Assembly: GCA_035263865.1 (NCBI GenBank)
Contig: DATFQX010000443.1
Span: forward strand, 1 to 64,000
Source of the DNA: VAZQ01 sp035263865
GTDB lineage: Bacteria > Pseudomonadota > Alphaproteobacteria > Rhizobiales > Xanthobacteraceae
Reading direction: 5' to 3'
Length of the DNA: 64,000 nucleotides
Position numbers and translations under genes: made by a program. Shown piece by piece: positions 7,652 through 15,373 of the stretch (its first letter is position 1; the number at the start of each line of letters is the position of its first letter). A model generated the notes under the pieces. That model was given only the letters and a program-made list of their open reading frames with translations, made no database searches and was not told where the DNA came from.

Positions 7652-8616
7652 CGCGCGCACCGGCCGTGATCATCGTATTGGCGGGAACGGCCGCCTTGAC
7701 ACTGCTGCCGCTCTTGGCGCCGTCCTATTACGCGACCTTGATGATTCCCTTCTTCGGCTACGCCATCGCGCTGCTCGGGTTCAATCTGCTCTTCGGCTAT
7801 GCCGGCCTGCTGTCGTTCGGCCATGCCATGTTTCTCGGCTTCGGTGCTTATGGCGCCGCCGTGCTCGCCGGCACCCTTGGCATCAAGTTGTTCGAGGCCG
7901 TCCTGTTCACGGTCATGCTGCTTGCCGCGCTCGCGGCCGTTCCGATCGGGCTTCTGTGCATGCGCTACGTCGGCATCTTCTTCGGCATGCTGACGCTTGC
8001 CTTCGGCATGCTGTTCTACTCGTTTCTGTTCAAGTTCTATCACCTCACGGGTGGCGACAGCGGCATGCGCATCCCGCGCATGAACATCATCGGTCTCGAA
8101 TTCGCGCACTACAACAAGATCGAGTTTTTGGCTGGGCCATTCTACTATTATTGCCTCGCCCTCCTGATCATTGCCGCGTTCGTGATGTGGCGGATCGTGC
8201 ATTCGCCATTCGGGCTGCATCTCAAGGCCGTGCGCGACAATCCCCGCAAGGCGGAGTACCTCGGCGTCCATGTGCACCAGTTTCGCCTCGCCGCGTTCGT
8301 GATCTCGGCCGCCTATGGCGCAGCCGGCGGGGCAATCCTCGGCTTTCGCGTCGGCCTCGCCGACCCCGAGCTGGTCTATTGGACGCAGTCGGGCCAGCTC
8401 GTGTTCATGGCGGTGCTCGGCGGCTTCTCCAACTTTTTCGGCCCGATCATCGGCGCGCTCGCCTTCACTCTGCTCCAGGATCAGCTGCAGTCCCTGACGC
8501 AGTACTGGCGCTTCATCCTCAGCGCCGTCCTTGCCGTCATTGTCATCGGATTTCCCGGCGGGCTTGCCGCCCTCGCTGACGATCTGCGCTGGCGACGCGC
8601 GCGGAAGTTGCCATGA
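7648..8616 (+). CDS. Branched-chain amino acid-type ABC transporter permease (LivM-like)
   Basis: A 322-residue inner-membrane protein, partner of the LivH-like permease. Signature segments are GFNLLFGYAGLLSFGHAMFLGFGAY (about residues 42-66) and the cytoplasmic coupling loop SPFGLHLKAVRDNPRKAEYLG (about residues 187-207), then AVLGGFSNFFGPIIGA. Start and stop both overlap the neighbouring genes by 4 bases (ATGA type), which implies translational coupling and fixed stoichiometry. Confidence 0.92.
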   Translation: MTRAPAVIIVLAGTAALTLLPLLAPSYYATLMIPFFGYAIALLGFNLLFGYAGLLSFGHAMFLGFGAYGAAVLAGTLGIKLFEAVLFTVMLLAALAAVPIGLLCMRYVGIFFGMLTLAFGMLFYSFLFKFYHLTGGDSGMRIPRMNIIGLEFAHYNKIEFLAGPFYYYCLALLIIAAFVMWRIVHSPFGLHLKAVRDNPRKAEYLGVHVHQFRLAAFVISAAYGAAGGAILGFRVGLADPELVYWTQSGQLVFMAVLGGFSNFFGPIIGALAFTLLQDQLQSLTQYWRFILSAVLAVIVIGFPGGLAALADDLRWRRARKLP

Positions 8617-9380
8617 CCGCGCTGCTCGAAACGAGAAGCGTCAGCAAGTATTACGGCGAATTGCGCGCCTTGAGCGACGTCAGCATCGCGATAGCGGCGC
8701 AGGAAGTCGTCTCGGTGGTCGGGCCGAACGGTGCCGGCAAGACGACCCTGGTCAACCTGCTGACCGGGCTTCTTATCCCGAGCGCGGGAGAGGTGCTGTT
8801 CATGGGCGAGAGCATCGCCGGGATCGGGCCGGTGCGCCTCGCCGAACGCGGTCTGGCGCGCTCGTTCCAGCTCATTCAGATTTTCCCGCAGCTGACGGTA
8901 GCTGAAACCATCGCCGCCGCCGTGGTATCGCGGCAAGGGAAGCGCTGGCGGCTGTTCGCGGGCCTGGCATCTGACCACGCGATCAGCGCGCGAGTGGCGC
9001 AAGTCGCGGAGATCTTCGGCCTGCAGCATCGGCTTGCGACGTCGGCCGCAACTTTGTCGCAGGGCGAAAAGAAGCTGCTCGACGTGGCCTCCGCCTTCGC
9101 GCTTGATCCGCGCGTCATCCTGCTCGACGAGCCGACCTCCGGGGTCTCCACCGCCGAGAAGCACGGCATCATGCAGACGCTGATCGCGGCGGCAAAGCGC
9201 GCCGGCGTGCAGAGTATCCTGCTGGTCGAGCACGACATGGATCTGGTCGCCGCCTATTCGCAGCGGATCATCGCGCTGGCGGAAGGCCGCGTGCTGGCGG
9301 ATCTGCCGCCGACGCAGTTCTTCGCCGATCCGCGCCTGATCGAAAGCGTCATCGGCAAGCGTATGGGGCAGCGATGCTGA
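8613..9380 (+). CDS. Branched-chain amino acid-type ABC transporter ATP-binding protein (LivG-like)
   Basis: A 255-residue ABC ATPase. Walker A is GPNGAGKT (residues 37-44), the signature is LSQGEKKLLD instead of the classic LSGGQ form, Walker B is VILLDEPTSGVS, and the H-loop is in VEHDMDLV. The LivG-type phrase GLARSFQLIQIFPQLTVAETI is present. It energises import together with the next gene, with which it overlaps by 7 bases. Confidence 0.92.
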   Translation: MTALLETRSVSKYYGELRALSDVSIAIAAQEVVSVVGPNGAGKTTLVNLLTGLLIPSAGEVLFMGESIAGIGPVRLAERGLARSFQLIQIFPQLTVAETIAAAVVSRQGKRWRLFAGLASDHAISARVAQVAEIFGLQHRLATSAATLSQGEKKLLDVASAFALDPRVILLDEPTSGVSTAEKHGIMQTLIAAAKRAGVQSILLVEHDMDLVAAYSQRIIALAEGRVLADLPPTQFFADPRLIESVIGKRMGQRC

Positions 9381-10126
9381 GGGTCGAAAATTTGACCGTG
9401 GACGTCCAAAGCAGCCGCGTGCTGCGTGGCATCTCCTTCGAGGTCAAGGCGGGCGAGCTGGTCTATCTGGTCGGCCGCAACGGCGCGGGCAAGACCACGA
9501 GCCTGCGCACCATCATGGGTTTTCGCAAAGCGGCAGCCGGCTCGATCATCAGTTTCGAGGGTGCGAATCTCATCGGGCTGCGCCCATACCGGATCGCGCG
9601 GCTTGGGATCGGCTTTGCGCCGGAGGAGAGCGAAGTATTCGGCGAGCTCACGGTCGCGGAAAATATCGCGCTGCCAACCTGGACGCATCCGCAGACGCGG
9701 GAGGCCGAGGCGCGGATCGAGCGGGTTTACCGCGTGTTCCCCCAGCTCGAGCGCTACCGCGCGCGCGGCGGCCACGCGCTCTCCGGCGGCGAACGCAAGA
9801 TGGTGTCGATCGCGCGCGCGCTGGCGCTCGGCCCGAAATTGCTGCTGCTGGACGAGCCGACCGAGGGCCTCTCGCCGGTCATCGTGCCCGCGATCATCCA
9901 GGGGCTCGCCAACATCCGCACGTTCGGGCACGCGGTCTTCATCGCCGAGTCCAACATCCACCATGTGCCGGATTTCGCCGACCGGCTCTACGTCATCGAG
10001 CGGGGCGAGATCGTCTTTGCCGGCATCCCCGAGCTGGCCGCCAGGGACCCCGCGGTCGCACGGATCGTCGGTGGAACTGCGCCGGGAGGCAGCGCCGCCG
10101 CGATTGAAGCCCCGCCCGCGGTGTGA
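9374..10126 (+). CDS. Branched-chain amino acid-type ABC transporter ATP-binding protein (LivF-like)
   Basis: A 250-residue ABC ATPase. Walker A is GRNGAGKT (34-41), the signature is LSGGERKMVSIARAL, and Walker B is LLLLDEPTEGLSP, the LivF form. The usual H-loop histidine position reads IAESNIHHV, where LivF proteins commonly have VEQN, so the switch region is of the non-histidine or shifted type. It is the last transporter gene of the unit; the hydroxylase gene follows 76 bases later. Confidence 0.9.
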   Translation: MLRVENLTVDVQSSRVLRGISFEVKAGELVYLVGRNGAGKTTSLRTIMGFRKAAAGSIISFEGANLIGLRPYRIARLGIGFAPEESEVFGELTVAENIALPTWTHPQTREAEARIERVYRVFPQLERYRARGGHALSGGERKMVSIARALALGPKLLLLDEPTEGLSPVIVPAIIQGLANIRTFGHAVFIAESNIHHVPDFADRLYVIERGEIVFAGIPELAARDPAVARIVGGTAPGGSAAAIEAPPAV

Positions 10127-10130
10127 TAGA

Positions 10131-10145
10131 TGTGTGATATATCAG
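10131..10145. promoter_or_regulatory. AT-rich motif matching the core of the upstream operator
   Basis: The segment TGTGTGATATATCAG contains the 9-mer ATATATCAG found in the inverted repeat at 4353-4373. It starts 4 bases after the LivF-like gene and lies about 60 bases before the hydroxylase start. It may be a second binding site for the same regulator or an internal promoter element. This rests on one shared motif only. Confidence 0.3.
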
Positions 10146-10202
10146 ATTGGCGGTTGACTTGGACGACGACTGGCGCTTTCAGCCGGCGCAGGAGAGACGA
10201 AA

Positions 10203-10973
10203 ATGATCAGCCAGCGGCAAATCGAATTCCGGCAGGAGTATCGCTCCCGCATCATGGGGTGGTACGACGGCTACTTCCACGTGGCGATCATCTACGCCAT
10301 GGGCGCGGCGGCGTTCTACATTTATATCGAGCACATCCACGATGTGACGGCGCTCGAGTGGCTCACCGTCCCACTTACTTTCCTCTTCACCAATCTGTTC
10401 GAGTGGGCAGTGCACAAGTACGTCATGCACCGGCCGGTAAACATCAAGGGGGTGCGCTCCATCTATGAGCGCCACACGCTCAACCATCATCAGTTCTTCA
10501 CCGACCAGGAGATGCGCTTCCGCGATCACAAGGACTGGCGCGTCACCGTGTTCCCGCCCTATGCGCTGGTCGTGTTCATCCTAATGTCGCTGCCGATCGC
10601 GATCATTCTGGGGCTGTTGCTGTCGCCCAACGTCGGCTGGTTGTTTATGTGCGTGACCACGGGCATGTACCTGATTTACGAGTTCATGCACTTCTGCTGC
10701 CACGTCGACGAGAACTGGTTCGTTCGCAATTGTCCATTCGTCAACTCGCTGCGGCGCCACCATACCGCGCACCACAACGCCCGGCTGATGATGGAAGTGA
10801 ATATGAATCTGACCTTCCCGATCGCCGACTGGCTGTTCCGGACCTCCGATCTCGACCGCGGGCTCGTCGGCCATCTGCTGAACGGCTACAACATGCGATT
10901 CCTCAAGAAGAATTTGCGCGGCGCCCCGCCCCGTCCCGACGAGGCGGCGGCGGTCCCGGTCGGCGCCAACTGA
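10203..10973 (+). CDS. Fatty acid hydroxylase / sterol desaturase superfamily membrane di-iron protein
   Basis: A 256-residue membrane protein with four hydrophobic segments in two pairs and the histidine boxes that bind two irons: HKYVMH, HTLNHHQFF, HFCCH and RRHHTAHH. This arrangement defines the superfamily that includes fatty acid 2-hydroxylases, beta-carotene hydroxylases and sterol C4-methyl oxidases; members use O2 and an electron donor to hydroxylate or desaturate hydrophobic substrates. AGGAGA precedes the ATG by 8 bases. Its place between an importer and an alcohol dehydrogenase suggests hydroxylation of an imported compound, but the substrate is unknown. Confidence 0.85.
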   Translation: MISQRQIEFRQEYRSRIMGWYDGYFHVAIIYAMGAAAFYIYIEHIHDVTALEWLTVPLTFLFTNLFEWAVHKYVMHRPVNIKGVRSIYERHTLNHHQFFTDQEMRFRDHKDWRVTVFPPYALVVFILMSLPIAIILGLLLSPNVGWLFMCVTTGMYLIYEFMHFCCHVDENWFVRNCPFVNSLRRHHTAHHNARLMMEVNMNLTFPIADWLFRTSDLDRGLVGHLLNGYNMRFLKKNLRGAPPRPDEAAAVPVGAN

Positions 10974-10988
10974 CGCCAAAGGCCGGCC

Positions 10989-11183
10989 ATGCCGAGCGAC
11001 GTCAAAGCCGCAGTCTCCGCCGTCACGCTCGTCGTGGCCGCGGTGCTGGCATTCTGGAGCGGTTCCCCGATTCGGCCGGAGCTGTCGACCTTTGTCATTA
11101 TCATCGCCGTGTTCATGGTGGCGGCAATGTGGATCTTTCCGGAAGCCGGCGTGAAAAAAGGCGACGTGAAGAAGGCGAAGTAG
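10989..11183 (+). CDS. Small membrane protein with two predicted helices
   Basis: A 64-residue protein: a helix at about residues 8-24 (VSAVTLVVAAVLAFWS), a short PIRPE turn, a second helix at about 33-52 (STFVIIIAVFMVAAMWIF), then a lysine-rich cytoplasmic tail (VKKGDVKKAK). No family is recognised. It lies 15 bases after the hydroxylase gene and 23 bases before the alcohol dehydrogenase, so it is probably co-expressed and might be an accessory subunit of the membrane hydroxylase; this is inference. Confidence 0.65.
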   Translation: MPSDVKAAVSAVTLVVAAVLAFWSGSPIRPELSTFVIIIAVFMVAAMWIFPEAGVKKGDVKKAK

Positions 11184-11206
11184 CTGATCCGTTTCCTGGG
11201 CGGCGC

Positions 11207-12319
11207 ATGACCCTGCATTACAAGGCGGCCGTCCTGCACGAGGTGCGCAGCCCCCTGCAGATCGAAACGGTGACCGCCGCGCCACTTGCGCCATCCGACG
11301 TCCTGGTGGGCGTGCGCGCCGCCGGGCTTTGCCATACCGATCTCGAAGTGATCGACGGCTCGTTGCGCTATCCGATGCCAATCGTGCTCGGCCACGAAGC
11401 TGCCGGCGTGATCGAGGACGTGGGTTCGGCCGTGCGCCGGCTCAAGACGGGCGATCACGTCATCCTATCGTGGAACCCGCATTGCGGCCATTGCTACTAC
11501 TGCGACCGCGGATTGCCGATCCTGTGCGAGGATTATCTCGCCAAGGGACCGCAGGCGGTGCAGTTCGACGGCACGCGCAAGGCGCGGCGCGCAAACGGTG
11601 AAGAGGTTGGGCACCTGATGTTTCTCGGCGCCTTCGGCGAATATTGCGTCGTGCCGGAGCAGCAGGCGATCGCGGTCACCCGCGATATTCCCTTCGACCG
11701 CGCCAGCCTGATTGGCTGCGGCGTGATGACCGGCGTCGGCGCGGCGCTCAATGTCGCACACATTGGCCGCGCCGATACGGTGATGGTGATCGGCTGCGGG
11801 GCGGTTGGGCTTTCCGCCGTGCAGGGCGCACGCCTTGCCGGGGCGGCAAAAATCATTGCGGTCGACATCGACGACGGCAAGCTCAAGCTGGCGCAACACA
11901 TGGGCGCAACCCGAGGCCTCAATGCCACCAACGAAGACGTCGCCTCGATCGCGCGGCGTGAAACCTCCGGCCGCGGCGCGGACGTCGTGATCGAGGCCGC
12001 GGGCAGCGCAGGAGCGTTTCGCACGAGCATCGAGGCGGTGCGGCCGGGCGGCGAGCTCGTCTGGCTCGGAAAGATCGACGTCAATAGCGACGTCACGTTC
12101 CGCTGGGGCTCACTGATGCGGGAAAAGCGCATCCGACGTTCGAGCTACGGGGAGGCGCGGCCGGCGCGCGACTTCCCCATGCTGGCGCAGGCCTATCTCG
12201 ACGGCCGCCTCATGCTGGACGAGCTCATCACCCAGCGCATCCGCCTCGACGCGATCAACCAGGGCTTTTCGGCGCTGCGGGATGGCAAAGCGATCCGCAG
12301 CGTGATTACGTTCGGATAA
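11207..12319 (+). CDS. Zinc-dependent medium-chain alcohol dehydrogenase
   Basis: A 370-residue MDR-family alcohol dehydrogenase. Catalytic zinc ligands are C42 (GLCHTDLE) and H63-E64 (GHEAAG); the structural zinc lobe C93, C96, C99 and C107 is complete. The cofactor site has VIGCGAVGLSAVQ followed by an acidic residue (AVDID), which favours NAD. It oxidises a primary alcohol to an aldehyde. The ATG at 11207 begins the conserved N-terminal strand; the long in-frame stretch upstream is a shadow of the previous genes. As the last gene of the unit it may oxidise the product of the membrane hydroxylase. Confidence 0.9.
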   Translation: MTLHYKAAVLHEVRSPLQIETVTAAPLAPSDVLVGVRAAGLCHTDLEVIDGSLRYPMPIVLGHEAAGVIEDVGSAVRRLKTGDHVILSWNPHCGHCYYCDRGLPILCEDYLAKGPQAVQFDGTRKARRANGEEVGHLMFLGAFGEYCVVPEQQAIAVTRDIPFDRASLIGCGVMTGVGAALNVAHIGRADTVMVIGCGAVGLSAVQGARLAGAAKIIAVDIDDGKLKLAQHMGATRGLNATNEDVASIARRETSGRGADVVIEAAGSAGAFRTSIEAVRPGGELVWLGKIDVNSDVTFRWGSLMREKRIRRSSYGEARPARDFPMLAQAYLDGRLMLDELITQRIRLDAINQGFSALRDGKAIRSVITFG

Positions 12320-12359
12320 GGTCGGGAAATCGCCGTCACCGCCGGATTGCGCAGACGCG

Positions 12360-13097
12360 TCACTGGCCGAAGAGATAGTTGAAGCGGGCCATGATGCTAT
12401 TGCTGCGCAGCCCAACTCCGTAACTCTCCGCCGCGCCGGTCACGTTCGGCCCGTTGATGTCATTGCTGCGGCCGAGATCGGTGTGCATGAATTCAAGCCC
12501 GAGCGAAAATTGCCGCGTGAGCTTGAACTCGACGCCGCCGCCCACCGTCCAGCCGGAATGCACGGCGGAGCTTTGCGAGATCACGCCGAGCGCGTTGTCG
12601 CGAAGGCTGGTCTCTACGGTGCCGGCGGCGAAGCCGCCTTTGATGTAAGGGAGCCAAGTATCGAAGCCGTAGCCGACGCGGCCGGTCACCGTCCCGAGCC
12701 ACGTGAGCTTCGAAGACCACACATCGGTCGCCGGGAAGTAAGGACTCGCAAAGCTGCGGTCGAAATCCGCGGCTGATGCCGATCCCTCGATCCCGAAAAC
12801 AAACCGGTTGTGCTGAAAATTATAGCCGAGCTGCCCGCCGCCGATCAGGCCGCTCCCGCGGTCGCGGGTCACAGAATTGAGCGGCGAGAAAAACGTGGAC
12901 GCGCCCAGATTTCGCCAGCGCACGCTGTCAGCGCCATACCCGACCTGACCACCGAGATAGAAACCGGCCCAGCTCGCGGGGACATCCGCAGGCGCAGGAT
13001 TTCTCACATAGGGAATATCGGCGGCCATAGCCCACTCGAGCGCGGCAGCGCTCACGCAGGAGACGATGACGAATGTTCGACCGACGCGGAAAAGCAT
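12360..13097 (-). CDS. Outer-membrane beta-barrel protein (Omp25/31-like porin family)
   Basis: A 245-residue exported protein. A signal peptide ends at AMAAD, followed by a short proline-rich linker and WAGFYLGGQVGYG, the start of an eight-stranded barrel. Alternating strands such as LIGGGQLGYNFQ, GTVTGRVGYGF, YIKGGFA and WTVGGGVEFKL follow, and the C-terminus is aromatic (NYLFGQ). Such proteins are abundant surface proteins of rhizobia, Brucella and relatives. An AGGAGGAG ribosome-binding site precedes the ATG. The gene ends 40 bases from the convergent alcohol dehydrogenase gene; no clear terminator is seen there. Confidence 0.9.
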   Translation of the reverse strand: MLFRVGRTFVIVSCVSAAALEWAMAADIPYVRNPAPADVPASWAGFYLGGQVGYGADSVRWRNLGASTFFSPLNSVTRDRGSGLIGGGQLGYNFQHNRFVFGIEGSASAADFDRSFASPYFPATDVWSSKLTWLGTVTGRVGYGFDTWLPYIKGGFAAGTVETSLRDNALGVISQSSAVHSGWTVGGGVEFKLTRQFSLGLEFMHTDLGRSNDINGPNVTGAAESYGVGLRSNSIMARFNYLFGQ

Positions 13098-13281
13098 ATG
13101 CCTCTCCTCCTGGTCGCCCCGAATTTAAGAGGTCGGGAAAGTTGCCGGCAACATTGGCGAAAGCGCGGCCCCTGTGCGCCGGCTTCTCGGCAAGGTTAAC
13201 AAAACTTTGCGCGACGCCACCGATAGGAAAGGTATTGCGGTCCGCTGCTACGCGCGAACCCTACGGCCGCCAACCCAGATC

Positions 13282-13330
13282 GTCATTGCCGGGCATAGCG
13301 CGCGAAGACGGGCTTCTGCCCGCGCATGAC
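13282..13330. repeat. REP-like intergenic palindromic repeat, copy 1
   Basis: The element starts with TCATTGCCGGGC and ends with GCCCGCGCATGA, and contains the stem CGGGC-TTCT-GCCCG at 13309-13322. The same end sequences occur at 15262-15341. It lies between the start of the barrel-protein gene and the end of the YkoP-like gene. The family resembles the GC-rich dispersed palindromes common in Bradyrhizobium-type genomes. Confidence 0.55.
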
Positions 13331-13339
13331 TCCTCGACC

Positions 13340-14038
13340 TCAGCGCTCGGCATCGCGCACGCCGCCTGCGTAGCGCTGCTCGAGCGCCCGTCGCGACATG
13401 AACACCCGCGTGCGGCCACGGCGCAGCGTGTCTCGCCTGAGCGCGGTTGCATTGCGCGCCAGCACGATGAGAGAGATGAGGATGTTCTCGCCGAAACGGC
13501 GCGCGCGTTCACGCAACCCGAGGGAATTGTCGGCAGGGACGAGCTCAAACCCGTAGCGCGCGAGCAGACGCGCCATCTGCCCGTCGCGCTCCGGACCAGC
13601 AAACATCAAGGTGCAGCGCACGACGGAAATGTCGTCGAGATCGCCTCGCCCGGCGAGATAACGCGCAAGCTGCGCCAGTGATTGCTGAAAGCAGACGTGC
13701 ATCTGTCGCGCCCAAGCAATGGACGCCCCCTCCCTCGGCATGGCCGGGACTTGCTCGTTCCACAGATGCAGGTCGACGAAGCGGTCTCCGAAACGACCGG
13801 GCGTGCCGTCCGCCAGCACGAGATCGCCATCGAGGCGGCCGATCCTGATCCGCAGAATGCAACTCTGCTCGCCGGTAAATTCGACGACGGATTGCCACCG
13901 CCGCAAGGCGCGGTCGAAGCCAAAAATGACGCGCTCGAGCCAAGAGTGCCGCCGCTCCTCCGCCGGCGGCCCGACGAGTTCCAATGGTCCCGATCTGAGC
14001 ATGTGCTTCGTGAGGACCGCCTTGCCCCAATGATACAA
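13340..14038 (-). CDS. YkoP-like domain protein
   Basis: A 232-residue cytosolic protein. After a lead of about 40 residues it reads CILRIRIGRLDGDLVLADGT, RFGDRFVDLHLWNEQVPAMP and SLAQLARYL, matching the YkoP-like domain in which a strand pair carries an LxDGT motif and a DLHLxNE motif. The function of the family is unknown. A cluster of arginines (RRDTLRRGRTR) near the C-terminus may contact membrane or nucleic acid. The frame begins at an ATG at 14038; no strong ribosome-binding site is seen, so the exact start is uncertain. Confidence 0.6.
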   Translation of the reverse strand: MYHWGKAVLTKHMLRSGPLELVGPPAEERRHSWLERVIFGFDRALRRWQSVVEFTGEQSCILRIRIGRLDGDLVLADGTPGRFGDRFVDLHLWNEQVPAMPREGASIAWARQMHVCFQQSLAQLARYLAGRGDLDDISVVRCTLMFAGPERDGQMARLLARYGFELVPADNSLGLRERARRFGENILISLIVLARNATALRRDTLRRGRTRVFMSRRALEQRYAGGVRDAER

Positions 14039-14278
14039 TCCATTAATCTGCTATGGATTCCAATCTCTCCCAAGTGTCAGGCAGGTAACAGTCCATCGCG
14101 GCGATGACCTGGGCCGAGCCGCGGACGGCGGGTGGCTCCGCTTTGCCCACGCGAGGGGGACCTTCCCAACCGGAGCAGCCCCAATATTGTGGGACCGGGG
14201 AATCGAACTGGGCTGGCGCGAATACTGTATGCGCGGCCAAATACGGCATAGATGCCCTGAGGTGATGGAGGTGATGCG

Positions 14279-15208
14279 ATGCAGAGGATTCGGTCGGTAG
14301 CGCTGGGGGCGATCGTCGCCGTCACCGCCGCCTTGGGCCAAGGCGCCGCCGCGCAGGACAAGGTAAAGGTCGGGGTGTTCCCGACCGCCTCTTCCCTGCC
14401 CTACTTCATCGCGATCGAGCGCGGGTTTTTCAAAGAGCAGAACATCGAGCCCGAGACCATCCGGCTCATCGGCGGCCCGCCCAACATCGCGGCGATGATC
14501 AGCAGTCAGATCGAGGCGGCGGTCGTGCTCGTCACCATCGAGGCGATGAACGCGAATATCAAGAAGCCGGGCGTCGCCATGTATATCGGCGTGCACAGCC
14601 AGAGCAGAATCTACCAGATGGAGCAGTTCGTGGCGCGTACGGGCTATCCGGCCACGACGCTCAAGGATCTCAAGGGTGCGCGCATCATGTCTGCGCCCGG
14701 GCCTGCCAACCTGGTCGCTGCCAAGGCGGTGCTCGCCAAGGTCGGGCTCAACGAGGGCGACTATACGATCGACCAGCTCGACATGAGCCAACACGTCAAT
14801 GTCATGACCAGCGGCACCTTCGATGCCGGCTATACGCTCGAGCCGCAAGCCTCGACCATGCGCAAGCTCGGCGTGGCGCGCACGCTGGAGGCCGGGGTCA
14901 TCGCCAAGTACATCCTCGGCGACGAGGACGGCAACGCGTTTGCGGCCGGCTGTGCGATCACTAGCGACTTCATCAAGAGCCGCCCGGACGTCGCCCGCCG
15001 CTTCGCCGCGGTGTGGAAGAAGGGCATCGATTTCGTCAACAACAACCCGCAGGAGGCGCGCAAGTACCTCGCCAAGAATACGCTCACCCCCGAAAAAGTC
15101 GTCGATACTGTGCCGATGGTGCGCTACTACATGGCGGGCGAACTCACCGACAAGCACAAGGCGGAGTTCCAGAAATTCATCGATTTCTCGACATCAGTGG
15201 TACGCTGA
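14279..15208 (+). CDS. NMT1/THI5-like (NitT/TauT family) ABC substrate-binding protein, C-terminus frameshifted
   Basis: A 309-residue exported binding protein: signal peptide ending AAAQD, then KVKVGVFPTASSLPYFIAIERGFF, the fold of NMT1/TauA proteins. It is a clear paralogue of the protein encoded at 44373-45341 (shared TIDQLDM-x-QHVNVM, NPQEARK, GPANxxxAKA). That paralogue ends GTLSEKVDVTKYLQTF. Here the frame stops early at 15208 after DFSTSVVR, but the next frame continues GTLTERVDITKFLQVY to a stop at 15249. So a one-base shift near 15190-15200 has removed the last 15 or so residues. It is either a sequencing error, a recent mutation or a tolerated truncation. GGAGG precedes the ATG. No permease or ATPase gene adjoins it. 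Confidence 0.85.
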   Translation: MQRIRSVALGAIVAVTAALGQGAAAQDKVKVGVFPTASSLPYFIAIERGFFKEQNIEPETIRLIGGPPNIAAMISSQIEAAVVLVTIEAMNANIKKPGVAMYIGVHSQSRIYQMEQFVARTGYPATTLKDLKGARIMSAPGPANLVAAKAVLAKVGLNEGDYTIDQLDMSQHVNVMTSGTFDAGYTLEPQASTMRKLGVARTLEAGVIAKYILGDEDGNAFAAGCAITSDFIKSRPDVARRFAAVWKKGIDFVNNNPQEARKYLAKNTLTPEKVVDTVPMVRYYMAGELTDKHKAEFQKFIDFSTSVVR

Positions 15209-15261
15209 CGGAGCGAGTCGACATCACCAAGTTTCTACAGGTCTATTAGGATCGATTCAGC

Positions 15262-15341
15262 CTCATTGCCGGGCTTGGCCCGGCGATCCACTCTTCAATA
15301 GCGCTTTTTGCGATGGATGCGCGGGTGAAGCCCGCCCATGG
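15262..15341. repeat. REP-like intergenic palindromic repeat, copy 2
   Basis: The element begins TCATTGCCGGGC and contains two stems: GCCGGGC-TTG-GCCCGGC (15268-15284) and GCGGG-TGAAG-CCCGC (15321-15335), linked by GATCCACTCTTCAATAGC. It shares its end sequences with the copy at 13282-13330. Lying between convergent genes, it could also act as a two-way transcription stop, but there is no U-run on either side. Confidence 0.6.
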
Positions 15342-15373
15342 CGAGCAGCTCGCTAGATCGGCATTCAATCCTG

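Noticed and set aside
10649..11206. Frame extending the alcohol dehydrogenase by 186 residues at its N-terminus
   Set aside because: It overlaps the hydroxylase and small membrane protein genes in another frame and has no domain; the family N-terminus starts at 11207.
14185..14225. Possible tRNA 3' part on the minus strand (GTTCGATTCCCCGG)
   Set aside because: The flanking bases do not pair as a T-stem and no acceptor stem, anticodon arm or CCA end could be fitted.
15209..15373. Intrinsic terminator between the convergent binding-protein and livF genes
   Set aside because: Stems exist but no run of U follows on either strand; it is better explained as a REP-like repeat.
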